The notes under the pieces: model-generated | The model's database searches: none | Seen by the model: the letters and a program-made list of their open reading frames with translations, nothing else | Told to the model about the DNA's origin: nothing | Origin: Curtobacterium sp. Leaf183 | GTDB taxonomy: Bacteria > Actinomycetota > Actinomycetes > Actinomycetales > Microbacteriaceae | DNA length: 64,000 nt | Direction of reading: 5' to 3' | Assembly (NCBI RefSeq): GCF_001424385.1 | Contig: NZ_LMPO01000009.1 | Span: forward strand, 19,624 to 83,623 | Position numbers and translations under genes: made by a program | In this document: in pieces, positions 8,401-16,191 of the stretch | How the letters are laid out: every line of letters begins with the position of its first letter | Numbering within the stretch: position 1 is the first letter of the stretch

Positions 8401-11287
8401 CCGTCCGGGTGGGTCAGTCACGGTGCGGGTCCTGCAGAACGACTCCGATCCCGAGGGCGGGCAGCTCACCGTCTCCAAGGCCGAGCCCACGGCACAGGAC
8501 GTCAGAGCGAAGGTGCTGCGCGGGCAGCAGATCCGTGTGACGCCGCCGAAGGACGCGACCAGCGGGGACTTCGCGGTGCTGTACACGGCGTCGAACGAGA
8601 ACGGTGGGGCGAGCACGGCGTTCCTCACGGTGACGATCGACAAGGACGCCCGACCGCTCCGACCCGAGGTGGACGACACCACCCTCGACCTGCAGGACAT
8701 CCTGCACCGACAGACCGTCACGGTCGACGTGTTGCGGAACGTCTTCTTCGCCGAGGGGGCGACGTCCCAGCTGCGCGTCGGAGTGGTCGACGGCTACGGC
8801 GACGACGCCCGCGTCACCACCGACGGTCGGGTCGTCGTGACGCTGACGGACCAGTCGCAGGTGATCCCGTTCTCGGTCGCACGCCAGGACCACCCGGACA
8901 TCGTGTCCTACGGCTTCATCCACGTCCCCGGTTTCGACGACGCCCTCCCGCAGGTCAACCGTTCCGCCGGTGCCATCACCGTCACGAGCGAGGCCACCGT
9001 GCGGATCCCGCTCTCGAAGTACGTGGTCACCGCCAACGGCCGGACCGCCGAGGTCACCGACGCCGGCTCCGTCAAGGCCACGCACGCCAACGGCGACGAC
9101 CTGACCGCCGACCGGTCCACGCTCCAGTTCACCTCCGCGAAGCTCTACTACGGCAACGCGTCGATCTCGTTCGAGGTGACGGACGGCTCCGACGCCAACG
9201 GTGGCAAGGGCCGTGTCGCGACGCTCGTCCTGCCGATCAAGGTGGAGCCACGGTCGAACCAGCCCCCGGCCTTCACCGGATCGTCGATCGAGATGCAGCC
9301 CGGTGACTCCCGCACGATCGACCTGGCCCGGTTGACGGACTACCCCTACCCGAAGGACCTGCCGGAGCTCACGTACTCCGTCGTCAGCCAGCCGGCCGCG
9401 GGGACCACCGCGACGATCTCCGGGCAGCGCCTGACGATCTCGGTCGCCGACACCGCGCAGAAGAACACCACCGCGACGATCGGCATCGGTGTGGCGGACG
9501 CCACGAACGCCGGCCGCTCGGGTCTCGTGTCGGTCGGCATCGTCGCCTCGAACCGCCCACTCGTCCAACCGGGGGCCGACAGCGCGGTCGCGCAGCGCGG
9601 GCAGTCGACGACGATCGACGTGCTCGCCAACGACCAGCCGACGAACCCGTTCCCGAACGAACGACTGCGGGTCGTCAACATCCGCGGGCTGGCCGGCGGG
9701 CTGCCCTCGGGAGTCACCATCACCCCGAGCGCAGACCGGTCACGGCTGCAGGTCTCGGTGTCCGACTCGGCCAAGCCCGTCAACACCAACCTGCAGTACC
9801 AGATCGCCGACGCGACGAACGACCCGGACCGGTACGTCTGGGGCGACGTGACGATCTCGGTGCAGGACGTGCCGGACGCCCCCGGCGCACCGACCCGCAC
9901 GGGCTCGTACGACGGCGGTCAGGTCACGCTGTCGTGGTCCTCGCCGCAGGCCAACAACTCGGCAATCACCGGGTACCGCGTCACCGGGACCAACGGCATC
10001 GCGAAGGACTGCGGACTGGCGACGGTCTGCACCCTGACGGGCCTTGACCCGAAGGCGACGTACCGCTTCACCGTCGTGGCCGTGAACGCGATCGGGCAGT
10101 CCGCCGCCTCGCAGCAGTCCGCCGCGATGAGCGCCGACTACGTGCCGGCACCCCCGAAGGGCATCACGGTCGCAGCCGACCGGTCCACGCCGAACCAGCT
10201 CGACGTCTCGTGGAACCCGGTCGCCACGCCGAACAACGGCACCCCGGTGTCGAACTACGTCGTCAGCATCGAGGGCCCGGGGCTGTCGACCACGCGGAAC
10301 ACCGGCACGGCGACGGACGCGACGTTCCAGGGCGCCCAGAGCGCTGCGCAGTACACCGTGACCGTCTCCGCGCGGAACAGTGCGGATCGGGACAACACCG
10401 TGGTGCAGTGGAACTCGGCCCAGGGGAGCGGGACGGCCGTCGGGTCGCCTGCGAAGCCAGCGTTGTCGGCAACGGGCAACCCGCAGGCAGGGCAGACGGC
10501 CGTGAGCTTGACCGCTTCGGAGTCCGACTGGGCGGGCGGCGGTACCTCGATGCGCATCGTCAAGTACCGTTCCGACGCCGCAATCCCGACGGGATGCTCG
10601 ACCTCGGGTTCGGAATACGTGTGGAACGCGACCACGGCGACGGACCAGATCTCGAGTCAGTACCGCTACGTGGCACTCGCGGACAACGGCCTGTTCTGCT
10701 CTGCCTCCGATGTCGCAAACGTGCAGGGATACCAGACGCCCGATGCGCCGACAGGCACCGTGTCGGTACCGACGGATGGTCTGCCCAAACAGGACTACGG
10801 CATCGCCCTCACTGCCTCGGGCCGCGGCGACTACCTGTACTACTCGGTCAACGGAGGGCCCAGGGTCCTCTTCGACGGGTCCGCCGACCTCGGGGCTGGT
10901 GCCGGATTCGGCGTCCCGACGAACGTCGTGCTCACGACCTGTGCGACTGCGGACGACTACTGCGCCTCGACGACGCTCTCCGGAGCAACGGCGTTCACCA
11001 CGCGAGCGTCGATCGCCGGTGCTGTCGAGGGCCAGAGGCCGGTGATCAACGCTCCGAACAACGGCAACCCAGCGTTCGCCCCCAGCGACTACGGCATTGT
11101 CTACTGCTCACCCGGGCTCCTCGGCGTCATCAGCTGCACGGATCAGAAACCGGACAACGGCGGAGCGTACGGCACGTCGGATCCCGTGCCAGTCGGAGCG
11201 GTGGAGATCCGCGTGAGCGCTACCGTCGACGGACACACTGACCCCGGGTACGCCAGCCACGACGTCACGTCGGCCGACGGCAACTAA
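5486..11287 (+). CDS. giant membrane-anchored Ig-like/cadherin-like and FN3 repeat protein
   Basis: Product of 1933 residues. One N-terminal membrane helix (about 11-33) is followed by an extracytoplasmic region. Residues about 40-370 are beta-rich and look like a propeller (repeats such as VVYSVDETKGTVAKVDV). From about 395 tandem Ig/cadherin-like units follow, marked by a recurring N-D-x-DP-x-G motif: NDYDPNGDPI (406), WVDPDGDPV (506), NDTQPEGEPL (789), GIDPDGDSV (889), NDSDPEGGQL (985). Two clear FN3 domains start near 1460 and 1555, with a further Cys-containing tail from about 1652. GTG 5486 overlaps the kinase stop. Probably a surface or wall-spanning protein controlled by the flanking kinase/MoxR genes; no catalytic motif was recognised. 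Codon choice becomes less GC-biased after about 10430. Confidence 0.9.
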   Translation: MIRRLIARHRSAAVTVGASVVVAALVAGAAVVSSGYHTQRIDLGDGTVWVPSAQYGAVGRANTQVLQLNTAVEASTDSLSVLQRGSVVYSVDETKGTVAKVDVADATVGDAVTLPSGSPQVFLAGSTAVIGNQDTGELWSTPANRLDEFDASTKADLTLGADAVFDASDDHVAVYSPRTGTASLVQLGTTLSVAQKWSVRMDRTDDFQVASVGTHVAVLDRTNGRLSIDGSTVDLGDRVGASPALQRSAATGDAVVVAGAAGTVRVTPSGSVTSTALAVSGRAARPYVTGSCTYAAWSGGQAVDTCDGRAVQQLDRVPGDAALAIVHNGDTVVANDPATGRSWAIARSGQLIDNWSDLVKRDDDQQQEQVSDDDPQVEKDQKPPVAVDDDLGARPGRTTSLPVLLNDYDPNGDPIVITEVGDVDSADGSVAIVDDGQRLQISLAEGASGTVVFPYTITDGNGGSASATVRVSVRPASQNDAPRQVRDTSADVVRNGHVSSNVLGDWVDPDGDPVYLKSASASDGDQVSTTPDGLLDFRNTSGRTGDRSVQVVVSDGRADGRGSVTVHVAAQGSVPLRADAFAVQGYAGRTFSVDPLEHVRGGNGTVTLTSVSSATGVTITPSYDAGTFRVDSSALGDHQLEYTVTDGTKTASGVVRITVLRPPDASTAPITTPKTVFVTTLSTKDTDVTATDIDPAGGVLLVTALGGPDRGSGVQASILDQHTVRTTLTAPLDGPVTFSYTETNGLASSTGTITVVEIPKPDRIQPPVAQPDSATVRVGDVADIDVLANDTQPEGEPLTLEPDLVQNVPGDGGLLFVSGDHLRYLAPKTPGNYTAVYRVAGPDGQSADAAVSISVREADSATNNPPVPQTVTARVVAGQAVRISVPLNGIDPDGDSVQLVGVASNPDKGSVSDVGSSSLTYDAGDYSAGTDEFTYTVVDALGARATGTIRIGIAPRAEQASNPIAEADHVTIRPGGSVTVRVLQNDSDPEGGQLTVSKAEPTAQDVRAKVLRGQQIRVTPPKDATSGDFAVLYTASNENGGASTAFLTVTIDKDARPLRPEVDDTTLDLQDILHRQTVTVDVLRNVFFAEGATSQLRVGVVDGYGDDARVTTDGRVVVTLTDQSQVIPFSVARQDHPDIVSYGFIHVPGFDDALPQVNRSAGAITVTSEATVRIPLSKYVVTANGRTAEVTDAGSVKATHANGDDLTADRSTLQFTSAKLYYGNASISFEVTDGSDANGGKGRVATLVLPIKVEPRSNQPPAFTGSSIEMQPGDSRTIDLARLTDYPYPKDLPELTYSVVSQPAAGTTATISGQRLTISVADTAQKNTTATIGIGVADATNAGRSGLVSVGIVASNRPLVQPGADSAVAQRGQSTTIDVLANDQPTNPFPNERLRVVNIRGLAGGLPSGVTITPSADRSRLQVSVSDSAKPVNTNLQYQIADATNDPDRYVWGDVTISVQDVPDAPGAPTRTGSYDGGQVTLSWSSPQANNSAITGYRVTGTNGIAKDCGLATVCTLTGLDPKATYRFTVVAVNAIGQSAASQQSAAMSADYVPAPPKGITVAADRSTPNQLDVSWNPVATPNNGTPVSNYVVSIEGPGLSTTRNTGTATDATFQGAQSAAQYTVTVSARNSADRDNTVVQWNSAQGSGTAVGSPAKPALSATGNPQAGQTAVSLTASESDWAGGGTSMRIVKYRSDAAIPTGCSTSGSEYVWNATTATDQISSQYRYVALADNGLFCSASDVANVQGYQTPDAPTGTVSVPTDGLPKQDYGIALTASGRGDYLYYSVNGGPRVLFDGSADLGAGAGFGVPTNVVLTTCATADDYCASTTLSGATAFTTRASIAGAVEGQRPVINAPNNGNPAFAPSDYGIVYCSPGLLGVISCTDQKPDNGGAYGTSDPVPVGAVEIRVSATVDGHTDPGYASHDVTSADGN

Positions 11288-11309
11288 CCGAACGAGGAGA
11301 ACTCCCCGC

Positions 11310-12281
11310 ATGAGCATGTCCCCCGAGCAGGCCACCTGGTTCGCCGACGTCGCCGGCCGCATCGTGACCAACGTCGAGCAGGTGCTCCTCGGGAAGACGT
11401 TCGTCATCCGGCTCGCGGTGACGGCGATGCTCAGCGAGGGGCACCTGCTCCTCGAGGACGTCCCCGGCACCGGCAAGACGAGCATGGCGCGGGCGCTCGC
11501 ACAGAGCGTGCAGGGCTCGACGAACCGCATCCAGTTCACACCGGACCTGCTCCCCGGCGACATCACCGGCATCAGCGTCTACGACCAGCGCAACCAGGAG
11601 TTCGAGTTCCACCGGGGCCCCGTCTTCGCGAACATCGTGCTCGCCGACGAGATCAACCGCGCCAGCCCGAAGACCCAGTCCGCCCTGCTCGAGGCGATGG
11701 AGGAATCCGCGATCACCGTCGACGGGATCACCCACCGCCTGGCCGCGCCGTTCATGGTCATCGCCACGCAGAACCCCATCGAGCAGGCGGGGACCTACCG
11801 ACTCCCCGAGGCCCAGCTCGACCGCTTCCTGATGAAGGCGTCGATCGGGTACCCGGACCACGCGGCGACGGTGAAGATCCTCGAGACCTCGTCCGCACCG
11901 TCGTCGTCGGTCCCGCTCGCGAGCGTCGTTCCCGCCGCCACCATCACCGAGATGGCGGCCCTGGCTCGTACCGTGCACGTCGACGCCACGATCGCGGACT
12001 ACGTGGCGCGGCTGGTCGACGCGACCCGCGCGGCGAGCGAGGTCCGCCTCGGCGTCAGCGTGCGAGGCGCGATGGGCCTGATGCGGGCGAGCCGGGTCTT
12101 CGCCGCGCTGAGCGGACGGCACTACGTCACGCCCGACGACGTCAAGGCCCTCGCCGAACCGGTCCTGGCGCACCGCATGGTGCTGGACGCTGAGGCGGAG
12201 TTCGACGGCGTCAGCACCTCGAGCGTCGTCTCCCAGCTCCTGGTCGAGACCCCGCCGCCCGCCGACCGGGTCACGTCGTGA
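11310..12281 (+). CDS. MoxR-family AAA+ ATPase
   Basis: MoxR-type AAA+ chaperone of 323 residues. Walker A is DVPGTGKTSM (about residues 50-59), Walker B is VLADEINRASPKTQSALLEA (about 110), and the MoxR-typical ATQNPIEQAGTYRLPEAQLD segment (sensor 1 region) is present, followed by the lid domain. Members of this family remodel or insert partner proteins, normally working with DUF58 or von Willebrand A proteins encoded next door; here the partner is the overlapping DUF58 gene. ATG 11310 has a GAGGAGAA ribosome binding site, 22 bp after the giant protein stop. No VWA gene is present in the locus. Confidence 0.93.
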   Translation: MSMSPEQATWFADVAGRIVTNVEQVLLGKTFVIRLAVTAMLSEGHLLLEDVPGTGKTSMARALAQSVQGSTNRIQFTPDLLPGDITGISVYDQRNQEFEFHRGPVFANIVLADEINRASPKTQSALLEAMEESAITVDGITHRLAAPFMVIATQNPIEQAGTYRLPEAQLDRFLMKASIGYPDHAATVKILETSSAPSSSVPLASVVPAATITEMAALARTVHVDATIADYVARLVDATRAASEVRLGVSVRGAMGLMRASRVFAALSGRHYVTPDDVKALAEPVLAHRMVLDAEAEFDGVSTSSVVSQLLVETPPPADRVTS

Positions 12282-13690
12282 CCGACCGGCGACCGGTCTC
12301 CACGCGCTCGCGTCGTCCCTCCTCGACGCGGTCGCGTCGAGCGGGCACGGCCCACGAGCGCACGGGTACGGTCGCCGGTCTCACGAACGTCCGGACGCGG
12401 ATCGTCGGCGACCGGGACGGCGTCGCGGCCGACGCGGTCGTCGGTGTCGTGCGCCTGTGGCGGACCGTCTGGAGGACCGCATCGCGTGCCCGGGACGAGG
12501 TCGCGTCCGTGGTCACCGGCCTGGGTTGGACCGTCGCGGCCCTGACGGTCGTCGCGCTGGTCGTCGGGTACCGCTTCGGCCTGCGCGAGGTCGTGGTCGT
12601 GGGCTTCGCCGGGGTGCTCCTCGTGGTCGTCGCCGCCGTCGCGCTCATCGGGCACTCCCGACTGGTCATCCGGATGAGCCCGCCCGCCAAGCGCGTCGCG
12701 GTGGGGGACGAGGCCGGGGTCACCGTGACCGCCGAGAACCCCACACGGCTGCCGTCGGTCCCCGTCACCGTCGAGGTCCCGGTCGGCGCCGGTCTGGTGG
12801 ACGTCGCCGTGCCGACGATCGCGCCGCGGGGCACCTTCGAACGCGCCGTCCCGGTCCCGACCTCCCGGCGCGGTGTCCTCGACGTCGGACCGGTCACGGG
12901 TGTGCGAGCCGACCCGGTGGGGCTGGTCCGCCGCGAACTCGTGTGGACCGCTCGCGAACAGGTGATCGTGCACCCCAGGACGGTCGCCATCCCGTCGACG
13001 AGCACCGGTCTCGTCCGCGACCTCGAAGGTCAGGCCACCACGGACCTGTCACCCGCTGACATCTCGTTCCACGCCATCCGCGAGTACATGCCGGGCGACG
13101 ATCCCCGCACCGTCCACTGGAAGTCGACGGCGAAGACCGGTGCGCTCATGGTGCGTCAGTTCGAGGACACCCGGCGCTCGCACCTCGTGGTCGCCCTCGG
13201 GGTGGCCCGGTCGGAGTTCGCCGACGACGACGAGTTCGAGCTCGCGGTCAGTGCGGCGGCGTCGCTCGGCAGCCGCGCGATCCGTGACGGACGCGAGGTC
13301 ACGGTCGTCGTCTCCGAGCGCACGCCCGAGTTCGCCAAGCGCGCCGTCTACGCCGTCCACCGCCTGCCGACGGTCACGCCGACGCGGCTGCTCGACGAGT
13401 TCGCGTCGGTCGCCCTGGCCGACGCGTGCCTGCCCGTCGCCGAGGTCGCGCGCATCGTGGGCAACGACACCGCCGGCATCTCCGTCGCCTTCCTCGTCGT
13501 CGGGTCGACGGTCGGGCTGCCCGCGCTCCGTCTGGCGGCGACCCGCTTCCCGATCGGTGTCGAGGTCGTCGCCGTCATCTGCGAAGCGGAGTCCGTCCCG
13601 CGCTTCGTCCGCGTCCCCGGCCTGACGGTCATGACCATCGGCTACCTCGACGACCTCCGCCTGGCACTGCACCGATCGGCAGCCGCATGA
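12278..13690 (+). CDS. DUF58 membrane protein, MoxR partner
   Basis: DUF58-family protein of 470 residues. A basic N-terminus is followed by two adjacent membrane helices (about 85-130, VVALVVGYRFGLREVVVVGF onwards), a beta-rich region, and the DUF58 signature YMPGDDPRTVHWKSTAKTG followed by LMVRQFED at about 268-295. The C-terminal part resembles a VWA-like fold (VALGVARSEFADDDEF). GTG 12278 overlaps the moxR stop by 4 bp and its own stop overlaps the next ATG by 4 bp, so the three products are probably made in fixed ratio. Role unknown; DUF58 and MoxR are a recurrent pair in bacteria. Confidence 0.92.
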   Translation: MTDRRPVSTRSRRPSSTRSRRAGTAHERTGTVAGLTNVRTRIVGDRDGVAADAVVGVVRLWRTVWRTASRARDEVASVVTGLGWTVAALTVVALVVGYRFGLREVVVVGFAGVLLVVVAAVALIGHSRLVIRMSPPAKRVAVGDEAGVTVTAENPTRLPSVPVTVEVPVGAGLVDVAVPTIAPRGTFERAVPVPTSRRGVLDVGPVTGVRADPVGLVRRELVWTAREQVIVHPRTVAIPSTSTGLVRDLEGQATTDLSPADISFHAIREYMPGDDPRTVHWKSTAKTGALMVRQFEDTRRSHLVVALGVARSEFADDDEFELAVSAAASLGSRAIRDGREVTVVVSERTPEFAKRAVYAVHRLPTVTPTRLLDEFASVALADACLPVAEVARIVGNDTAGISVAFLVVGSTVGLPALRLAATRFPIGVEVVAVICEAESVPRFVRVPGLTVMTIGYLDDLRLALHRSAAA

Positions 13691-16191
13691 GCGCCCCGCC
13701 GCTCGCAGAGGCGCGCCCACGACGGGACACCCGTCGGCAGGCCCGTCGCGACGCCCGGCGGGTGTCCCCGACCCGGCTGACTGCAGGAACCCTGGTCGTC
13801 TGGCTCCTGCTCGCGCTCGCGAGCGTCGCCTGGTGGCCGGTCTACCGTGACCAGGGGATGGTCGTCGCAGCGCTGACGGCCGTGGTCGCGGGCACCGTGA
13901 TCGCCCTGCTCGGCGCGGTGTTCCGACTGCCCACTGCGGCCGTCGCCGTCGCGACCATCGCCGCCTTCGTCGTGACGGGCGTCCCGGCCGCAGTGCCCGG
14001 AGGTGCGGCGGGGGTACTGCCGACGGGGCAGGGGCTCCTCGAGCTCTTCTCCGGGGTCGCACTCGGCTGGAAGCGGCTCGTGACCATCAGCCTGCCGGTC
14101 GGCACCTACGAGGCCCTGCTCGTGCCGTTCTTCGTGACGCTCCTCGTCGCGACCGTGACCGGCATGAGCTGCGCGACCCGGGCCTCCCGTCCGGAGTTCG
14201 CGAGCATCCCGGCGCTGGTGCTCTTCGCAGCCGGCGTCGTGGTCGGACCGACGCGACTGGACACGTCCATCGCGGTCGGGGTCGCGTTGACCGGGGTCGC
14301 GCTCGTCTGGGCACTGACCGTCCGGCACGCGCGTCGCGCGACCGCGGTGGCACGGACCATCGGTGCACCCGTCGCGGTGCGTCGATCCGTGCTGCGGCCG
14401 GCACTCGTGGGCACCGGGACCATCGTCGCGGCCGCCGTCGTCGCGACCGGGCTGGGACTCGTCGCCCCGCCCACCACCGCAAGGACGGTGGCCCGGACCG
14501 ACGTCGTGAAGCCCTTCGACCCTCGGGACCAGGTGAGCCCGCTGAGCGGGTTCCGCGCCTACGAGGAGTCGACCGCGGCGGACACCACGCAGCTGCGCGT
14601 GACCGGTCTGCCGCGCAACGGGTTCGTCCGCATCGCCACGCTCGACACCTACGACGGCGTCACCTACCGGGTGGGCGGGTCCGACGGGGCGTCGCCCTCC
14701 GGCACCTTCGAGCGCGTGCCGACCGCGGTGGAGGTCCGCGGTGTGCGCGGGAGCACGGTCGACGTCGGTGTGACCGTCGACGGGTACAGCGGCGTGTGGC
14801 TGCCGACGGTCGGTGACCTCGAACAGGTCGCGTTCCGTGGCCCCGATGCAGAACGGCACCGCAGCGCGTTCTTCTACAACGCCGCGACGCACACCGGAGC
14901 CGTCGTCGGCGGTGTGCGGGACGGCACCCGGTACGACCTGCGGGCCGTCGTCCCCGACCAGCCGACCGACGAGCAGATGGCGGCCGCCCGACCAGGCGAC
15001 GCCGTCGTGCCGTCCGCCACGAACGTGCCCGACGCTGTCCGCGACACCGTCGACTCGACGGCAGCCGATGCGCAGACCGACGGGGCGGAACTCGTGGCCG
15101 TCATCCAGGCACTCAAGCGCAACGGGTACGTCAGCCACGGGGTCGGCGACGACCGGGTGAGCCGATCCGGACACGGTGCGGACCGGATCCAGGAGCTGTT
15201 GACCTCGCCGCTCATGGTGGGGGACCAGGAGCAGTACGCGGTCGCAGCGTCACTGATGGCCGACGAGATCGGGTTCCCCGCGCGGGTCGTCATGGGGTTC
15301 ACCGCCGGCGGTGACTCCGGCACGAGTCCGTCTGGTCAGGGAACCGGGGACGGCTCCGGCGGGTCGGGGACCACGACGTTCCGCGGCTCGGACGTCACGG
15401 CCCGCATCGAGGTCGACACGGCGCAGTGGGGCTGGGTCATGCTCGACCCGAACCCGGCCGTCCGTGAAATCCCCGACGAACAGCAGCAGACCCCGAAGCC
15501 GGTGACGCGACCGGAGACGGTCGTCCCGCCGCCGCCCGCCGAGCAGCAGGACCAGGACCAGCAGGCCCCGCCACAGAGCGACCGCGACACGCCCGACCAG
15601 CCGCCGCTCTGGCTGCAGGTCCTGCTCGCCGCACTGCCGTGGATCGTCGGGACCCTCGGGTTCGTGGCGCTCGTGCTCCTGCCGTTCGCCGTCGTCCTCG
15701 TGGTCAAGCGGGTCCGCCGTCGCCGCCGTCGACGTGCTGCCACCGCCCGCGGACGCATCATCGGCGCGTGGGACGAGTACCGCGACGCCCTGCTCGACCG
15801 GGGGCAGGAGATCCCTGCCGCGGCGACCCGGCGCGAGGTGGCGATCGCGGCCCCCGGTGACGCGGGCACGGGGCTCGCAGCGCTGGCCGACCGCGCCGTC
15901 TTCGGGCCGAGCAACGCGGACCAGCATGCCGCAGACCGGATGTGGGACGCGGTCGACTCCGCGATCGGACACCTGCGCTCCGGTCGTACGCGCCGCGAGC
16001 GTCTCCGGACGGCGGTCTCCACCCGGTCACTGCGCGCACGACGTCCTCAGGCGACGACCCCGGGGCCGGTCAGCAGCGGCGCCCGCCGCCCCGCCGGGCC
16101 CCCCGTCGGGCACGGAGCGGACGGTGACTACGATGTCGGGAGGCTCGCCGAGCGACGCAGCGGGCCGGACGAGGACAGAGGCAACCTGTGA
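13687..16191 (+). CDS. TgpA-like transglutaminase-fold membrane protein, catalytic Cys and His missing
   Basis: Product of 834 residues with the TgpA layout: N-terminal membrane helices (about 30-265), an extracytoplasmic transglutaminase-like domain, a Pro/Gln linker (PPPPAEQQDQDQQ) and a last membrane helix near 645-675 with a basic cytoplasmic tail. The transglutaminase core, normally G-x-C-E-(H/Q)-(F/Y)-A, reads GDQEQYA with Gln514 at the Cys position. The following HAWVEV segment reads TARIEV with Thr571 at the His position; only Asp587 (MLDPNP) remains. The protein is therefore unlikely to be a protease or cross-linking enzyme and may be a structural or binding partner. ATG 13687 overlaps the DUF58 stop. 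Confidence 0.88.
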   Translation: MSAPPLAEARPRRDTRRQARRDARRVSPTRLTAGTLVVWLLLALASVAWWPVYRDQGMVVAALTAVVAGTVIALLGAVFRLPTAAVAVATIAAFVVTGVPAAVPGGAAGVLPTGQGLLELFSGVALGWKRLVTISLPVGTYEALLVPFFVTLLVATVTGMSCATRASRPEFASIPALVLFAAGVVVGPTRLDTSIAVGVALTGVALVWALTVRHARRATAVARTIGAPVAVRRSVLRPALVGTGTIVAAAVVATGLGLVAPPTTARTVARTDVVKPFDPRDQVSPLSGFRAYEESTAADTTQLRVTGLPRNGFVRIATLDTYDGVTYRVGGSDGASPSGTFERVPTAVEVRGVRGSTVDVGVTVDGYSGVWLPTVGDLEQVAFRGPDAERHRSAFFYNAATHTGAVVGGVRDGTRYDLRAVVPDQPTDEQMAAARPGDAVVPSATNVPDAVRDTVDSTAADAQTDGAELVAVIQALKRNGYVSHGVGDDRVSRSGHGADRIQELLTSPLMVGDQEQYAVAASLMADEIGFPARVVMGFTAGGDSGTSPSGQGTGDGSGGSGTTTFRGSDVTARIEVDTAQWGWVMLDPNPAVREIPDEQQQTPKPVTRPETVVPPPPAEQQDQDQQAPPQSDRDTPDQPPLWLQVLLAALPWIVGTLGFVALVLLPFAVVLVVKRVRRRRRRRAATARGRIIGAWDEYRDALLDRGQEIPAAATRREVAIAAPGDAGTGLAALADRAVFGPSNADQHAADRMWDAVDSAIGHLRSGRTRRERLRTAVSTRSLRARRPQATTPGPVSSGARRPAGPPVGHGADGDYDVGRLAERRSGPDEDRGNL

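Noticed and set aside
11310-16191. MoxR-DUF58 genes as an anti-phage defence system
   Set aside because: No VWA or nuclease/effector gene accompanies them and the neighbours are signalling and envelope genes typical of a housekeeping locus.
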